Program-made: the position numbers and the translations under genes
Origin: G965216255 sp965216255
GTDB taxonomy: Bacteria > Bacteroidota > Rhodothermia > Rhodothermales > Bin80
Reading direction: 5' to 3'
Assembly: GCA_965216255.1 (NCBI GenBank)
Contig: OZ244148.1
Location: 2,666,001-2,730,000 of the forward strand
DNA: 64,000 bases
Shown here: one piece after another, positions 46,197 to 54,981 of the stretch
Numbering within the stretch: the stretch's first letter is position 1
Layout of the letters: each line of letters opens with the position of its first letter
The notes under the pieces: generated by a model
Database searches by the model: none
Told to the model about the DNA's origin: nothing
The model's input: only the letters and a program-made list of their open reading frames with translations

Positions 46197-47000
46197 CATG
46201 TTGTTACCTCCATAAACCGCCTTGGTCGCTACCAACTGAAACGACAGCTGTTGCGTGGGATTCGCACCCACAAGGAAGAAGCGCCTTATCACGGCGCACG
46301 GTGTGTGTCGGGTTGTCCGATTTCCCCTCGGGTGCGACGCTTCGCTCCACCACTTCCGCCACACGGTCCTCCGCGCTTTGTTCGCCGGCTTCATCGCTAC
46401 TATCATCGCATCTGATTCCTCCTCGCCGTTCATCCTCCGCTCGGCAACTGCCTTGGCTTTGGCGGCCCCGCCCTAAGCGCTGGGCAGCGAGGAGGCCTCC
46501 CAGGTCCCAACCTTGTACGTACATACGTGCCTGAGTTCTTGGACGCCGCGGAGCCCTCTTGAACCTCACCATATCGGTCCAATCAGTATTGCCTTCAGCC
46601 AACACGAGGGCTTCGGCACTCCGAATGATGTTCCTTTCGGCGCTCATCAGCTCCGCCCATATGCACCCCTGCCGACGCTTCGCCCGTTCCCTCACGAGAA
46701 CGACCGTACGGCTTGGGGAGAGGTATGGATTGGTTATATCCTTTACCACAGAGGACTTACACCTCCTGTACTTGGCCAGTTAGTCTGGCGCACCGCATTG
46801 ATGCCTCCCGGGAACGCACGCTCGATGCCAGCGGCGTTTCTGCTCTCACGTAACGCCAGGTCAGGAGGGTATGCTTCCGGGATGTTCTCGGGCGTCGGAT
46901 AGATGCGTCCCGGGGACACTGGAACCCCGTTACGGTCTATGATGCGTCCACGGTCTTGTGCACTGGCCTGAATAGACGAAGCTAATGCAAGCAGCAGCAA

Positions 47001-47317
47001 GCATATACCTGGAGCTGGTGTTTCTTAAGCACGAGCCGCCATCGCAGTCATCGTTGCCTTTCGATTTACACCAGAGTCGTAAACCTTCGGCTTCCACACA
47101 CTTCTTTATGTAGGTGCTATGGGTCTGTCGTGGACACGTGCGTGGCGCAATGTTGGTTATTGCAGTCCGGAACCATGGCAACCTAGTCTACCGCAGAGGG
47201 TGGCAAAAACATTGCACTGGTTACTAGAGCAGCAAGGGAGAATATTACGATCATGCGCCGTGCCGGCCCCAAATGGGGCCCTATGCCGCGCAAAAAATTC
47301 CCCACCCGTAACTTGTT
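47001..47317. other. Intergenic region with one hairpin
   Basis: No gene seen. A short perfect hairpin (GGCCCC, loop AAAT, GGGGCC at 47265-47280) lies about 40 bases past the DUF2911 stop and may help terminate that transcript; no T-run follows on the minus strand. Confidence 0.4.
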
Positions 47318-47911
47318 CTACGGCGCTACGGTAAACGGTGCCAGCAGGATGCTATGCTCCCACATCAATGCAAGCTTCCCACCCACTTTTGTCACGTCCA
47401 CAAAGCTTATGGTGAACTGGTCGAAGGAAATGTCCAAAAGCTGTGCGGTCATAGGCATGCGCACCACATCCTTGTCGTCTGTGTAGTTGTATGACCCCCA
47501 CAGACCGTCTCCAGAATCGCGTCCGGAATCCTTGGCCCCGTGCGATGAAAGGATGAGCGTGCTGCTACCTTCGGATAGCTGAACGAATAGGCTGTACTCA
47601 CCTGTCGGCAGCAACTGGTCACCGAACTGCAAATCGACTTCCGTCATAAGGCGCGTGGACTTGTTGGCACCCGCACGCCATACCGGGGCACCACCTGTGA
47701 CGGTCGCACCCCGCGTGGCTCCCTCTCCAAGGATGCCGGTGCGCCCCCGCAGGATTGGACGTCCGTAGTCCACTACAATCCATTTGCCACTATCCGCTTC
47801 GCCGATCTGCGTCGAGGCTTCTCCGCGAGGTGAGGCAATTCTCTGTGCGGCCGCGAATTCAGCACCAAGCAAAAGGACGGCAACGACTGCAAGAAATGAA
47901 ACAGAACGCAT
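47318..47911 (-). CDS. Secreted DUF2911 protein
   Basis: Signal peptide (RSVSFLAVVAVLLLGAEFAAAQ) fixes the start at 47911. The DUF2911 landmarks follow in order: IASPRGEASTQIGEADSG, VDYGRPILRGRTG, VWRAGANKSTRLM, LPTGEYSLFVQL. Family function unknown; common in Bacteroidota as secreted single-domain proteins. 197 residues, normal. Upstream of the intron-split gene on the same strand. Confidence 0.9.
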   Translation of the reverse strand: MRSVSFLAVVAVLLLGAEFAAAQRIASPRGEASTQIGEADSGKWIVVDYGRPILRGRTGILGEGATRGATVTGGAPVWRAGANKSTRLMTEVDLQFGDQLLPTGEYSLFVQLSEGSSTLILSSHGAKDSGRDSGDGLWGSYNYTDDKDVVRMPMTAQLLDISFDQFTISFVDVTKVGGKLALMWEHSILLAPFTVAP

Positions 47912-48032
47912 TGGATATCCTCCCAGTTCATTCATGGTAAAGCGTGGAAATGCCCACAGCCTCTCGCGGTTCCGCCGGGCTGGCTGCCAAGATTCTCAAT
48001 TCCAGGACACGTGCTACACCCGGCCGTACTTA

Positions 48033-49313
48033 TTAGTCGTCATACCTGAAAACCTTACCGTCTTTCATAACGAAAGTAACGGCCCGCAGCGCACGCAAGT
48101 CAGCAAGCGGATTGCCAGGCATGGCGATGATATCCGCCGCAAGACCAACGCTTATCGCTCCGCGCTCATGCGCGAGCCCCATCACCTCTGCGGCATTGGA
48201 AGTCATCATTCTCAGGGCATAGGAAGCCGGCAGCTCCGCTTCAAGAAAATTGTCCAGATACGTTAGCGTGAGTGTGCCGCGAGTTTCCCCGCCCTTTACA
48301 TACACAACATCCGAACCGAATGCCATGGGTACGTCCATCTCGTAGGCCCGGCGGAGTCGGTCAATAAATTGCGCGTGCAGGCTGTGCGCCTCGGCCTCGC
48401 TGGTACCATGGAATGTCTCCAAGATCGCCGCGACCGTGAACTCCGTTCCTACCAAGAAGACATTGTTGTCCTTTGCCATGGCAAGGACTTCATCCGACAT
48501 GTCTGTGCCGTGTTCAATGGAGGCGACACCGGCGGCTATCGCATTGCGGGCACCTTGCTCCGACCACGTGTGCGCCGCCACACGCAGGCCCGCCCGGCCG
48601 GCCTCCTCTACCACGAACTGAATGTCTTCAACCGAATATATATACGGCTGGTCATCCACAACGACCTTTATCAGCGTCGCGCCAAAATGGATATTCTCCC
48701 GAACGGCCTTTTTTAATTCATCCCGTGTGTCGGCGTAGAAGTATTCTGGATTGCCGAGACCGCGCTTTTCCTGCTGTAGCTGGAACTGACCTCCAAAGGG
48801 CGCGATGATCCGCCCCGCATTCTGCATCGTGGGACCGGGCACAAGCCCCTCCTCTATGGCCCGCCTGAGATCCGCGTCCGCGTAATTGCCACCATTGCCA
48901 ATGTCGCGGATCGTGGTGAAGCCGGCCTGCAACATCGAACGCGCATTGGCAACACCCTGAATGGCCCGGTAACCTGTCGGGTCAAGCAGGCTGGTGAAGT
49001 AGAAGTTGCCCGCATCACGCTCGTGCCGGACATTGAGGCACATGTGCGTGTGCGCATCGAACAGGCCGGGCATTACCGACAGCCCGGAAAGATCAATCAC
49101 GTCCGCAGCCGGCGGCACGCTGACATCTCCCCCCACCTCCTTAATGAGGCCGTCCTCAATCAGGATCACCTGATTCTCCAGCGCCGTGCCGCCGGTCGGA
49201 TCCACGAGTCGGCCCGCCAATATGGCGGTGGTCTGCCCTTGCACGCTGGCGGCACTGACCGCGAGCAGCGTGGCGCAAAGGAAGGAGGGCAGGCTCGGCT
49301 TGGTTCGAGTCAT
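48033..49313 (-). CDS. Secreted amidohydrolase (imidazolonepropionase/prolidase-like)
   Basis: Signal peptide ending SVQGQ. Metal-dependent hydrolase of the amidohydrolase superfamily: FDAHTHMCLN (HxH), LIKVVVDDQ with the usual carboxylated-Lys region, RVAAHTWSEQG and SIEHGTDM (metal His), FGSDVVY (catalytic Asp). Exported relatives act on dipeptides or lactone-like amides. ATG at 49313 is preferred over 49346 because it begins the leader. 426 residues. Confidence 0.88.
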   Translation of the reverse strand: MTRTKPSLPSFLCATLLAVSAASVQGQTTAILAGRLVDPTGGTALENQVILIEDGLIKEVGGDVSVPPAADVIDLSGLSVMPGLFDAHTHMCLNVRHERDAGNFYFTSLLDPTGYRAIQGVANARSMLQAGFTTIRDIGNGGNYADADLRRAIEEGLVPGPTMQNAGRIIAPFGGQFQLQQEKRGLGNPEYFYADTRDELKKAVRENIHFGATLIKVVVDDQPYIYSVEDIQFVVEEAGRAGLRVAAHTWSEQGARNAIAAGVASIEHGTDMSDEVLAMAKDNNVFLVGTEFTVAAILETFHGTSEAEAHSLHAQFIDRLRRAYEMDVPMAFGSDVVYVKGGETRGTLTLTYLDNFLEAELPASYALRMMTSNAAEVMGLAHERGAISVGLAADIIAMPGNPLADLRALRAVTFVMKDGKVFRYDD

Positions 49314-49511
49314 CGAATCGTTCCATTGGTGATACAAATGCGGCAAGTCATAAAGGTACTCGACTGAACCGGTCCATGCAGGAGTCCGGCTACACCTGTT
49401 GCGAGCACGGCAGACGTACTAGGAGGCGCCGGTGTGGATTCTGGCCGTGGCAGCAAAGCGGCATAGCAGGCCAGAGATAAATCCTTGGCGCATGCCAGGT
49501 GGCAAGCCGGC

Positions 49512-50381
49512 CTACCGGCCAGGATCGTACAGCATCGGGAAGAAGCGACCCCGTATGGGCCTGCCCTTGGCAACAATGGAGGCACCCTTCAACAGCGGAC
49601 TGTCGCTGTCCGAGCAAACACCATCGCGGAACACGTTCAGGACCAAGGCGCGCCGCGGGCGGTCCGTGCGATTGGCAAAGGATCCGTGTACAAGGTACGG
49701 ATGGTGAAAAGTTGCCTCTCCAGCACGAAGCGGAATGGCCACCGGCCGGAAGGCTGTCCGCTGCTCGCCTGTTAGCAAGCTTTCAATAGCGCCCATGTCT
49801 GTGGCAAGGCCGGTGATCGGAAGCAGTTTCCAGTGATGGCTCCCCGGAACGTACTGGAGGCACCCATTTGCGGACGTTGCATCATCGAGACCAATCCAGC
49901 ACGTCAGGTGACGCATGGGTTTGGTGCGCGTCCAGTAAGAATAGTCCTGGTGCCACGCCACAACGCCGCCGTGACGTGCCGGCTTGCAGAACAGCTGGTC
50001 ATGCCAGAACCGGACCGCACCTCCAATGAGCTGGCTTGCCGGCACGGCAAAGGCCGGATTCCAAAGCATGTCATGAAACGCGGGCCGAATACGCCAGGCA
50101 CCCAGGGCATGGAAGAGCCTGTTAGCAGGATCTCCTGATTCATTAGTGTGATACTCGTGCCAGAGCTCCTGGCCGTCGTGGCCGGGCTCAATTAGGTCCG
50201 CAAGCTCTTTGCGAAGCACATCCACCTGAGCGCCGGAGAGCATGTGTATACCGGCCAGATAACCGTTCTCCCGGTAAAACTCCACTTGCGCGCAGCTAAG
50301 TCGGTAGCACTGTTCATTCCTGCCCGCGGCGGCAAAAAGATCTGTTAGCGGTTCGTGCACAAAGGACAGGTCTCTGGCCAT
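49512..50381 (-). CDS. Phytanoyl-CoA dioxygenase (PhyH) family protein
   Basis: Fe(II)/2-oxoglutarate oxygenase fold. The metal ligands are visible as AWHQDYSYW (HxD) and the distal His in YLVHGSFANR, with an Arg further on. 289 residues, cytoplasmic. Its start is 2 bases from the stop of the PVC dehydrogenase, so they are likely co-transcribed. Members hydroxylate small substrates; target unknown. Confidence 0.88.
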   Translation of the reverse strand: MARDLSFVHEPLTDLFAAAGRNEQCYRLSCAQVEFYRENGYLAGIHMLSGAQVDVLRKELADLIEPGHDGQELWHEYHTNESGDPANRLFHALGAWRIRPAFHDMLWNPAFAVPASQLIGGAVRFWHDQLFCKPARHGGVVAWHQDYSYWTRTKPMRHLTCWIGLDDATSANGCLQYVPGSHHWKLLPITGLATDMGAIESLLTGEQRTAFRPVAIPLRAGEATFHHPYLVHGSFANRTDRPRRALVLNVFRDGVCSDSDSPLLKGASIVAKGRPIRGRFFPMLYDPGR

Positions 50382-50383
50382 TG

Positions 50384-53375
50384 CTATTTGAGGCTGTGCA
50401 AATAGGTTACGACATCAACCAGTTCGTCCCGTGTCATGACGCTCTTGAGATCCGGCATCAGGGATCGGCTCAACGGCGCGCTCGAGGCTATATCGGCTTT
50501 GGCAATGCTCCGCATAACTCCTGGAGCCGCCCACAGCACCAAATACTCGTCCTCGCCGCCAAGCTCGTAGCCCGTTACCTCCGAACCGTCCGATAGCATT
50601 AGCACAAGGCCCTGGTATCCATATGTAATGCCCGCGGCAGGGTGCAGAATTGCCACGAATAGTGCCTGCCTTGTCAATTTGGACCCAATTTGCGCCAGCC
50701 CCGGTCCGAAGGAAGAACCGCCGTGGCATTCGCTGCAGAAGTTAGCGTAGACCGCCTCTCCCCACCTAAGATTGCCGGCTGCCGCTACCAGGGAACGGAC
50801 AGGCGGCAGAGGCTGCGCATTACGGTCACTTGGCAGTCCGAGCAGCGCTTCGGCCTCTTTCCTCACATCCACCGCCCATACGTTCAGGAGCAGACTCGCA
50901 GCGCTGGGCTTTAGGTCCTCCGGCAGCCGCTCCCTCTGGAGCAAATCAAGGAGCCGCGCCTGACCCAGCGCAGTTCTGGCGAGGGCTCCCACGGCCCGCC
51001 GGCGCACATCCGGCACATACGCCTGAGAAAGCACCATCTCTTCCAGCAGGTCTAGCGCCTCCGGTGTATCGCTTGCCTGCAAGAGCGGTACCACGGCCAC
51101 GGCGCGGCCGCTCGCGAGCGCGTCGCGAAAGGCTCCAATGCCCTCGGTGCGAAGAAGGAGCCGCGAGGCACGTAGAGCCAGATCGGTCCCGGACGTGTCG
51201 AAGGCCAACCTACGCAAGTCGGCTGGCCGGCTCTGGACATCGAAGCGATCTATGAGATCAAGAAAGGCAGGCGTTCCCGCATTCAGATCCAGCGCCTCCG
51301 CCAGAATGGCCGTGTCCGCAGGCGCGGCTGCCAGATGCATAAGAGCTCGATGCAGCTGCGCTGCCCGCCCCGTATGCACTCCCTCTGCCACTTCTTGAAG
51401 CAGCGCATACTTTTCCAATCCCGTATGAAAATCGAAGGCGCGAAAATACCGGTCGCGCTCGCTATTTGTCAGCGTGGTATCACGTGCTAGCCGGGCCAGA
51501 TAGGGAAGTGCCGCCGCGCTGCGCGCCCGCCAGACAATATCCCTTCCGGCTTTCGTGTCCCAGTTCTTGCTATTCTCGAGCCAAGCCCCGAAATACCGGT
51601 CCCACTGCCCATCGGCCGCAATGCCGAGTGCTTCTAAATACCACCGGTCGCGTCCGCGGTGGCGCTCGGCAAGAGCAGCCCAGAGCCCGGCCGCATCCGG
51701 ATGCCGGTCGTAACGCAGTGATAGTGCCGCCTCTCGCAACACCCTTGCCGATGAATCTGCCACTAGCCTCGCTACCAGGGGAGTCATGGGAGTCCCGGCG
51801 CTGCGCGCAACGCGCAGCGCCGGGACCCGAAGGTCGGGATCCGGATCCTTGAGCGCGGTCTCGATATACTGCCTTCCGAGCCGTCCTAGGAGCCAAAGGG
51901 CCCGTGCTCGATGCCGTGAACTTCCCGTCTCCCACAGACCAACAAGCGCCTCTTTGGCGCCCATACCCCATGCCTCCAGCGACATGTAGCCACGGGCACG
52001 CGTAGCAGTGTTCGGGCTTATAAGAGCTTGCACGGCCCCTTCCGGAGCGGTGTATTCGGGTGGCTGAACCTGGTACGGGGCTCCGGGCGGGGCAACGCGA
52101 TAAATCCTCCCGCGCACCAGGTCCACCGCCTGGTTGCCTCCCACGGTCGCATCGTACCAGTCCGCCACAAACAGGGAACCATCCGGCGCCACCGCCACGT
52201 CGCTTGGGCGAAACCACTGGTCGCGTGGGCTCCGCAGGATGGGCACCGGCACGGCTCGATACCCTGTCCCGTCTACTTCCACGGAATAGGCCCGCACAAC
52301 TCCGGGAGAGGCATCCGCGTGCACGATCTGGCCGTGGAATACCTCCGGAAGCAACTCACCCTCGTAAACAGCAATCCCCGCCGGGGAGCCCGCTCCGGTC
52401 AGCAGTACGTTCGGCACCACGCCGCGATCTCGCTGGTGCCAATGCCGAACCGGGATTCCCGGGTGCATGCCGGTTCTAGGCCGGCTCCAGTGCGCCCCGG
52501 TTAGCTCGTCCCGGTAGCCGAAGTTGCCCCCTTCCATTACGTAGTTGATCCGCACGGCAAGGTTTCCGTCATCGTCATTGTCGGACTGCCAAAGAGTGCC
52601 GTGAGCGTTTACGGCCACCTCGTAATTATTGCGGAAATTGTGCGCGAGCACCTCTGCGCGCTTTCCATCACGGTGCGAGCGGAATACCATGCCTTCGCGA
52701 TACGGCGAGCCGGAAGCCGCCACCACGTTTCCGGCGGCATCTACAATGGGCCGCCCCTCTGAGTCCAGAATCTGTCGACCCGCGTTCCCGTAGTTGAAGT
52801 AGAGCCTGCCGTCCGGTCCGAATACAAAGTGCGTGGATCCCATGGTCGTCCTGCACGCCCCCGATCCCCGAAAACAGCAATTCCTTGCTGTCGGGCCGGT
52901 CATCCCCATCTGTAGCTGTAAAGACGACCACATTCGGGCTGCTGGAGACAATTGTCCGGTTACCGTAGACAGAAATGCCGAGTGCAGCATTGATATCGGT
53001 CCCCTGATAGTAGACGATCCGCCGGTCCGCTACGCCGTCACCGTCATCGTCTTCCAGAATTACGATGCGGTCCCCGGCTTCCTGGGCCGCATGATGCGGA
53101 TTGTAGTCGGGGCGATAGTTTACCGCCTCGCATACCCAAATGCGGCCCCGGTCGTCTATAGCAATGTTCGTGGGATTGGTAACCATGGGCTCGGAGGCAA
53201 AAAGCGTTGCCTCCAGTCCATCTGCAACGTCCAGATATTCCGTGGCATGCTCCGCCAGCCTCCTGGGATCATCTGTACCCAAATCCAGATCCGGGACGCT
53301 CCGGCTGCAGGCCGCGCACACGGTTAGTAGCAATGTGAGGCAGGAAGCCCAAGACTGAGGGGACGGGACCACCAT
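50384..53375 (-). pseudogene. PVC-type dehydrogenase / HEAT / cytochrome c lipoprotein with a +1 frameshift
   Basis: Lipoprotein leader ending TVCAAC, then a PVC-type dehydrogenase propeller (LEATLFASEPMVTNPTNIAI, DDDGDGVADRRIVYYQG), HEAT-like repeats (about 330-730), and a C-terminal cytochrome c with CSECHGGSSFGP. The first frame carries on to VQDDHG and the second resumes at STHFVFGPDGRLYFNYGN; removing one base from the three C at 52840-52842 joins them. About 997 residues when joined. A paralogue of the protein at 3.7-6.8 kb but without the SGNH domain. Periplasmic electron-transfer dehydrogenase, substrate unknown. Confidence 0.87.
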
Positions 53376-53529
53376 ATCGCATCGGGCAACTTACAGGATT
53401 AAGGCCGCACAAACTGCCAGCCGTATAAACAGAGACGCTGAGCCAATAAGTATTGCATATTTGTGCACATTGCGTTATTGTGCTTTTTGATGCCCAGCCT
53501 AGCCATTACCACTTAGACCCCATAATCCC

Positions 53530-54981
53530 ATGTCCGGCTCAGTCAAGCGTGACAAGCTCTTTTACGGCAGCTGTCTGGCCCTTTTGACCACGGCATTCGC
53601 CTTTACGGTTATTGCCGGCATTGCGTTTTCAGTGAAGCAGGAATTTTCGCTCACGAATGCTCAACTGGGCGTATTCACGGGCGTTTTCTTCATCGGCTTC
53701 ACCATTAGCCAAGTAATTTTCTCCCCCTTGTGCGATATCATCGGCATGCGTGCTATCGTTCGAGGTGCATTCATTAGCCATATTGCGGGCGCGCTTCTCA
53801 TCATGACTTCCCAGGGCTACGTGATGGCGGTCGCAGGTTCGCTGTTCGCCGGCCTTGGCGCCGGGCTGGTCGAGGCCGGATGTAATCCGCTGGTCGCGGC
53901 CCTGTACCCGAACAACAAGACGCCGAAGCTGAACCACTTTCACATGTGGTTCCCTTACGGCAACCTGATTGCAGCGATCATCCTAACCCTAATTTTCGCC
54001 AATCTCGGAATTGGCTGGCGCGGGCAACTGACACTCATTCTCGTGCCGGCGATAGCCTACGGCGCAATGATGCTAATGGAGGAGTTTCCGCCGACCGAGG
54101 GTGTCAGTGCAGGCATTTCCGTAGGGGAATCTTTCAAGGCCCTCTTTGCGCCCATCATGCTCATTATGATGCCCATGATGCTGCTTACGGCGTCCATGGA
54201 GCTACCGCCTTCGAGCTGGGTGCCCTCCGTTTTGCAGGCCGGAGGAATTAACGGTCTCTTGGTCTTCGGTTTTGTGTTCGGCATTATGGGGACGCTGCGT
54301 CTGCTCGCAGGCCCCGTCGTCCGTGTCCTTACGCCAACCGGCATTCTCCTGGCAGGAGCCATATTGGCGACGGTGGGCCTTTACCTGTTCAGTATGGCGG
54401 AAACCACCGCCATGGCTTTCGCCACCGCTGCCATTTGGGCGGTTGGTATCGCCTACTTCTGGCCCACCATGCTGGGCTTCATTTCAGAGCGCAATCCCAA
54501 GAGCGGCGCCCTTGGCCTCGGCGTCATGGGTGCCATCGGCATGCTGGCCTCGTTCTTCGTAACCCCATGGTTGGGCGTCATCGCCGACGAGCAGGGACAC
54601 GGCCAGTTGGACGTCTCCGAAACCGTGGCAGTCTTCGATGAGGTGATGCGCGATTTTCCGGCCATTGCCGAAGGGGCCGGAAGCCAGGCCGGCGACATAC
54701 AGACAGTCATGGATGCCACCGATGCAGTCCTTGCGCAGTATGACGAAAGCGGCGTACTTCCCGAGGGCGAGACCGCCCAGGCGCTACGTGCCATCATCCA
54801 CACCGGCGCAGACTCTCCGGCTGTCGAAAATGCCTCTGCAATTCTTAACCCCGCGGACAATTATGGCGGCAGGAGATCCTTCCGGACACTGGCACCGGTA
54901 GGCATCATCCTCATCCTGATCTTTGGCATCTTGTTCATCCGCGACCGGATGGCGGGTGGCTACCGACCGGAGAAAATCTAG
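53530..54981 (+). CDS. MFS transporter
   Basis: Major facilitator protein with about twelve membrane segments, including GVFTGVFFIGFTISQVIFSP and FAGLGAGLVEAGCNPLVAAL. A soluble insertion of about 90 residues lies between helices 11 and 12 (DVSETVAVFDEVMRDFP to NPADNYGG), which is unusual. The NHFHMWFPYG segment resembles the sugar/fucose-type branch. 483 residues. Stops overlap convergently with the FAD/Fe-S dehydrogenase by four bases. Likely sugar or sugar-acid uptake. Confidence 0.87.
   Translation: MSGSVKRDKLFYGSCLALLTTAFAFTVIAGIAFSVKQEFSLTNAQLGVFTGVFFIGFTISQVIFSPLCDIIGMRAIVRGAFISHIAGALLIMTSQGYVMAVAGSLFAGLGAGLVEAGCNPLVAALYPNNKTPKLNHFHMWFPYGNLIAAIILTLIFANLGIGWRGQLTLILVPAIAYGAMMLMEEFPPTEGVSAGISVGESFKALFAPIMLIMMPMMLLTASMELPPSSWVPSVLQAGGINGLLVFGFVFGIMGTLRLLAGPVVRVLTPTGILLAGAILATVGLYLFSMAETTAMAFATAAIWAVGIAYFWPTMLGFISERNPKSGALGLGVMGAIGMLASFFVTPWLGVIADEQGHGQLDVSETVAVFDEVMRDFPAIAEGAGSQAGDIQTVMDATDAVLAQYDESGVLPEGETAQALRAIIHTGADSPAVENASAILNPADNYGGRRSFRTLAPVGIILILIFGILFIRDRMAGGYRPEKI

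Larger units (their letters stand above)
44084..46299 (-). mobile_element. Second group II intron (type 2) inside the outer intron, itself interrupted
   Basis: Starts GTGCGCCGTG at 46299 and ends CTCTAC at 44084. Three pieces: 46197-46299, 45300-45527 and 44084-44630, total 878 nt. Domain V-like hairpin at 44193-44225 (GAGCCGGG stem with CCCGGTTC, inner TGCGG stem). Domain VI pairs GGCGGGAGG with CCTCCCGCC, followed by a candidate branch A seven bases from the end. The 5' flank is ...CACACC. I could not settle its EBS1; GGTGT occurs at more than one place. No reverse transcriptase. Sequence differs from type 1 apart from the start heptamer. Confidence 0.68.
43909..46793 (-). mobile_element. 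Outer ORF-less group II intron (type 1), interrupted
   Basis: Begins GTGCGCCAGA at 46793 and ends CGAT at 43909, in two pieces: 46300-46793 (494 nt) and 43909-44083 (175 nt), together 669 nt, equal to the uninterrupted copies. Domain V is at 43948-43979 and domain VI (long GC stem, GAAA-type loop, bulged A at 43916) at 43909-43947. EBS1 (CGTGTTG, 46600-46606) pairs with IBS1 (CAATGCG, 46794-46800) through seven pairs, two of them G-U. No reverse transcriptase is encoded. The split point is at ACACC/GGATAC near domain IV, where introns tolerate insertions. Confidence 0.78.
43506..47000 (-). pseudogene. Secreted 6-bladed beta-propeller gene split by nested introns and cut by IS110
   Basis: Exon 1 (46794-47000) encodes a signal peptide (LLLALASSIQASAQ) and about 50 residues ending PGGINA. 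Exon 2 (43506-43908) starts DSVVLGVLEGEHHEMFGYIADV and contains YVLDSEYNEVRVFD and GPGEGPGEF, typical of bacterial 6-bladed propellers (NHL/TolB-like). The exons meet in frame at a codon boundary when 43909-46793 is removed. Exon 2 has a one-base frameshift at AAAAA 43648-43652 and is cut by the IS110 end at 43505. No ATG is seen for exon 1 (TTG at 47000 is the only candidate), so its 5' end may also be damaged. Blades beyond the IS are missing. Confidence 0.7.

Noticed and set aside
44707..46749. Repeated 181-182 codon minus-strand ORFs beginning VKDITNPYLSP
   Set aside because: They lie inside the group II intron copies. The copies are conserved as RNA, the frames end in the intron's domain V region, and the outer copy has a one-base insertion that shifts the frame without affecting RNA features.
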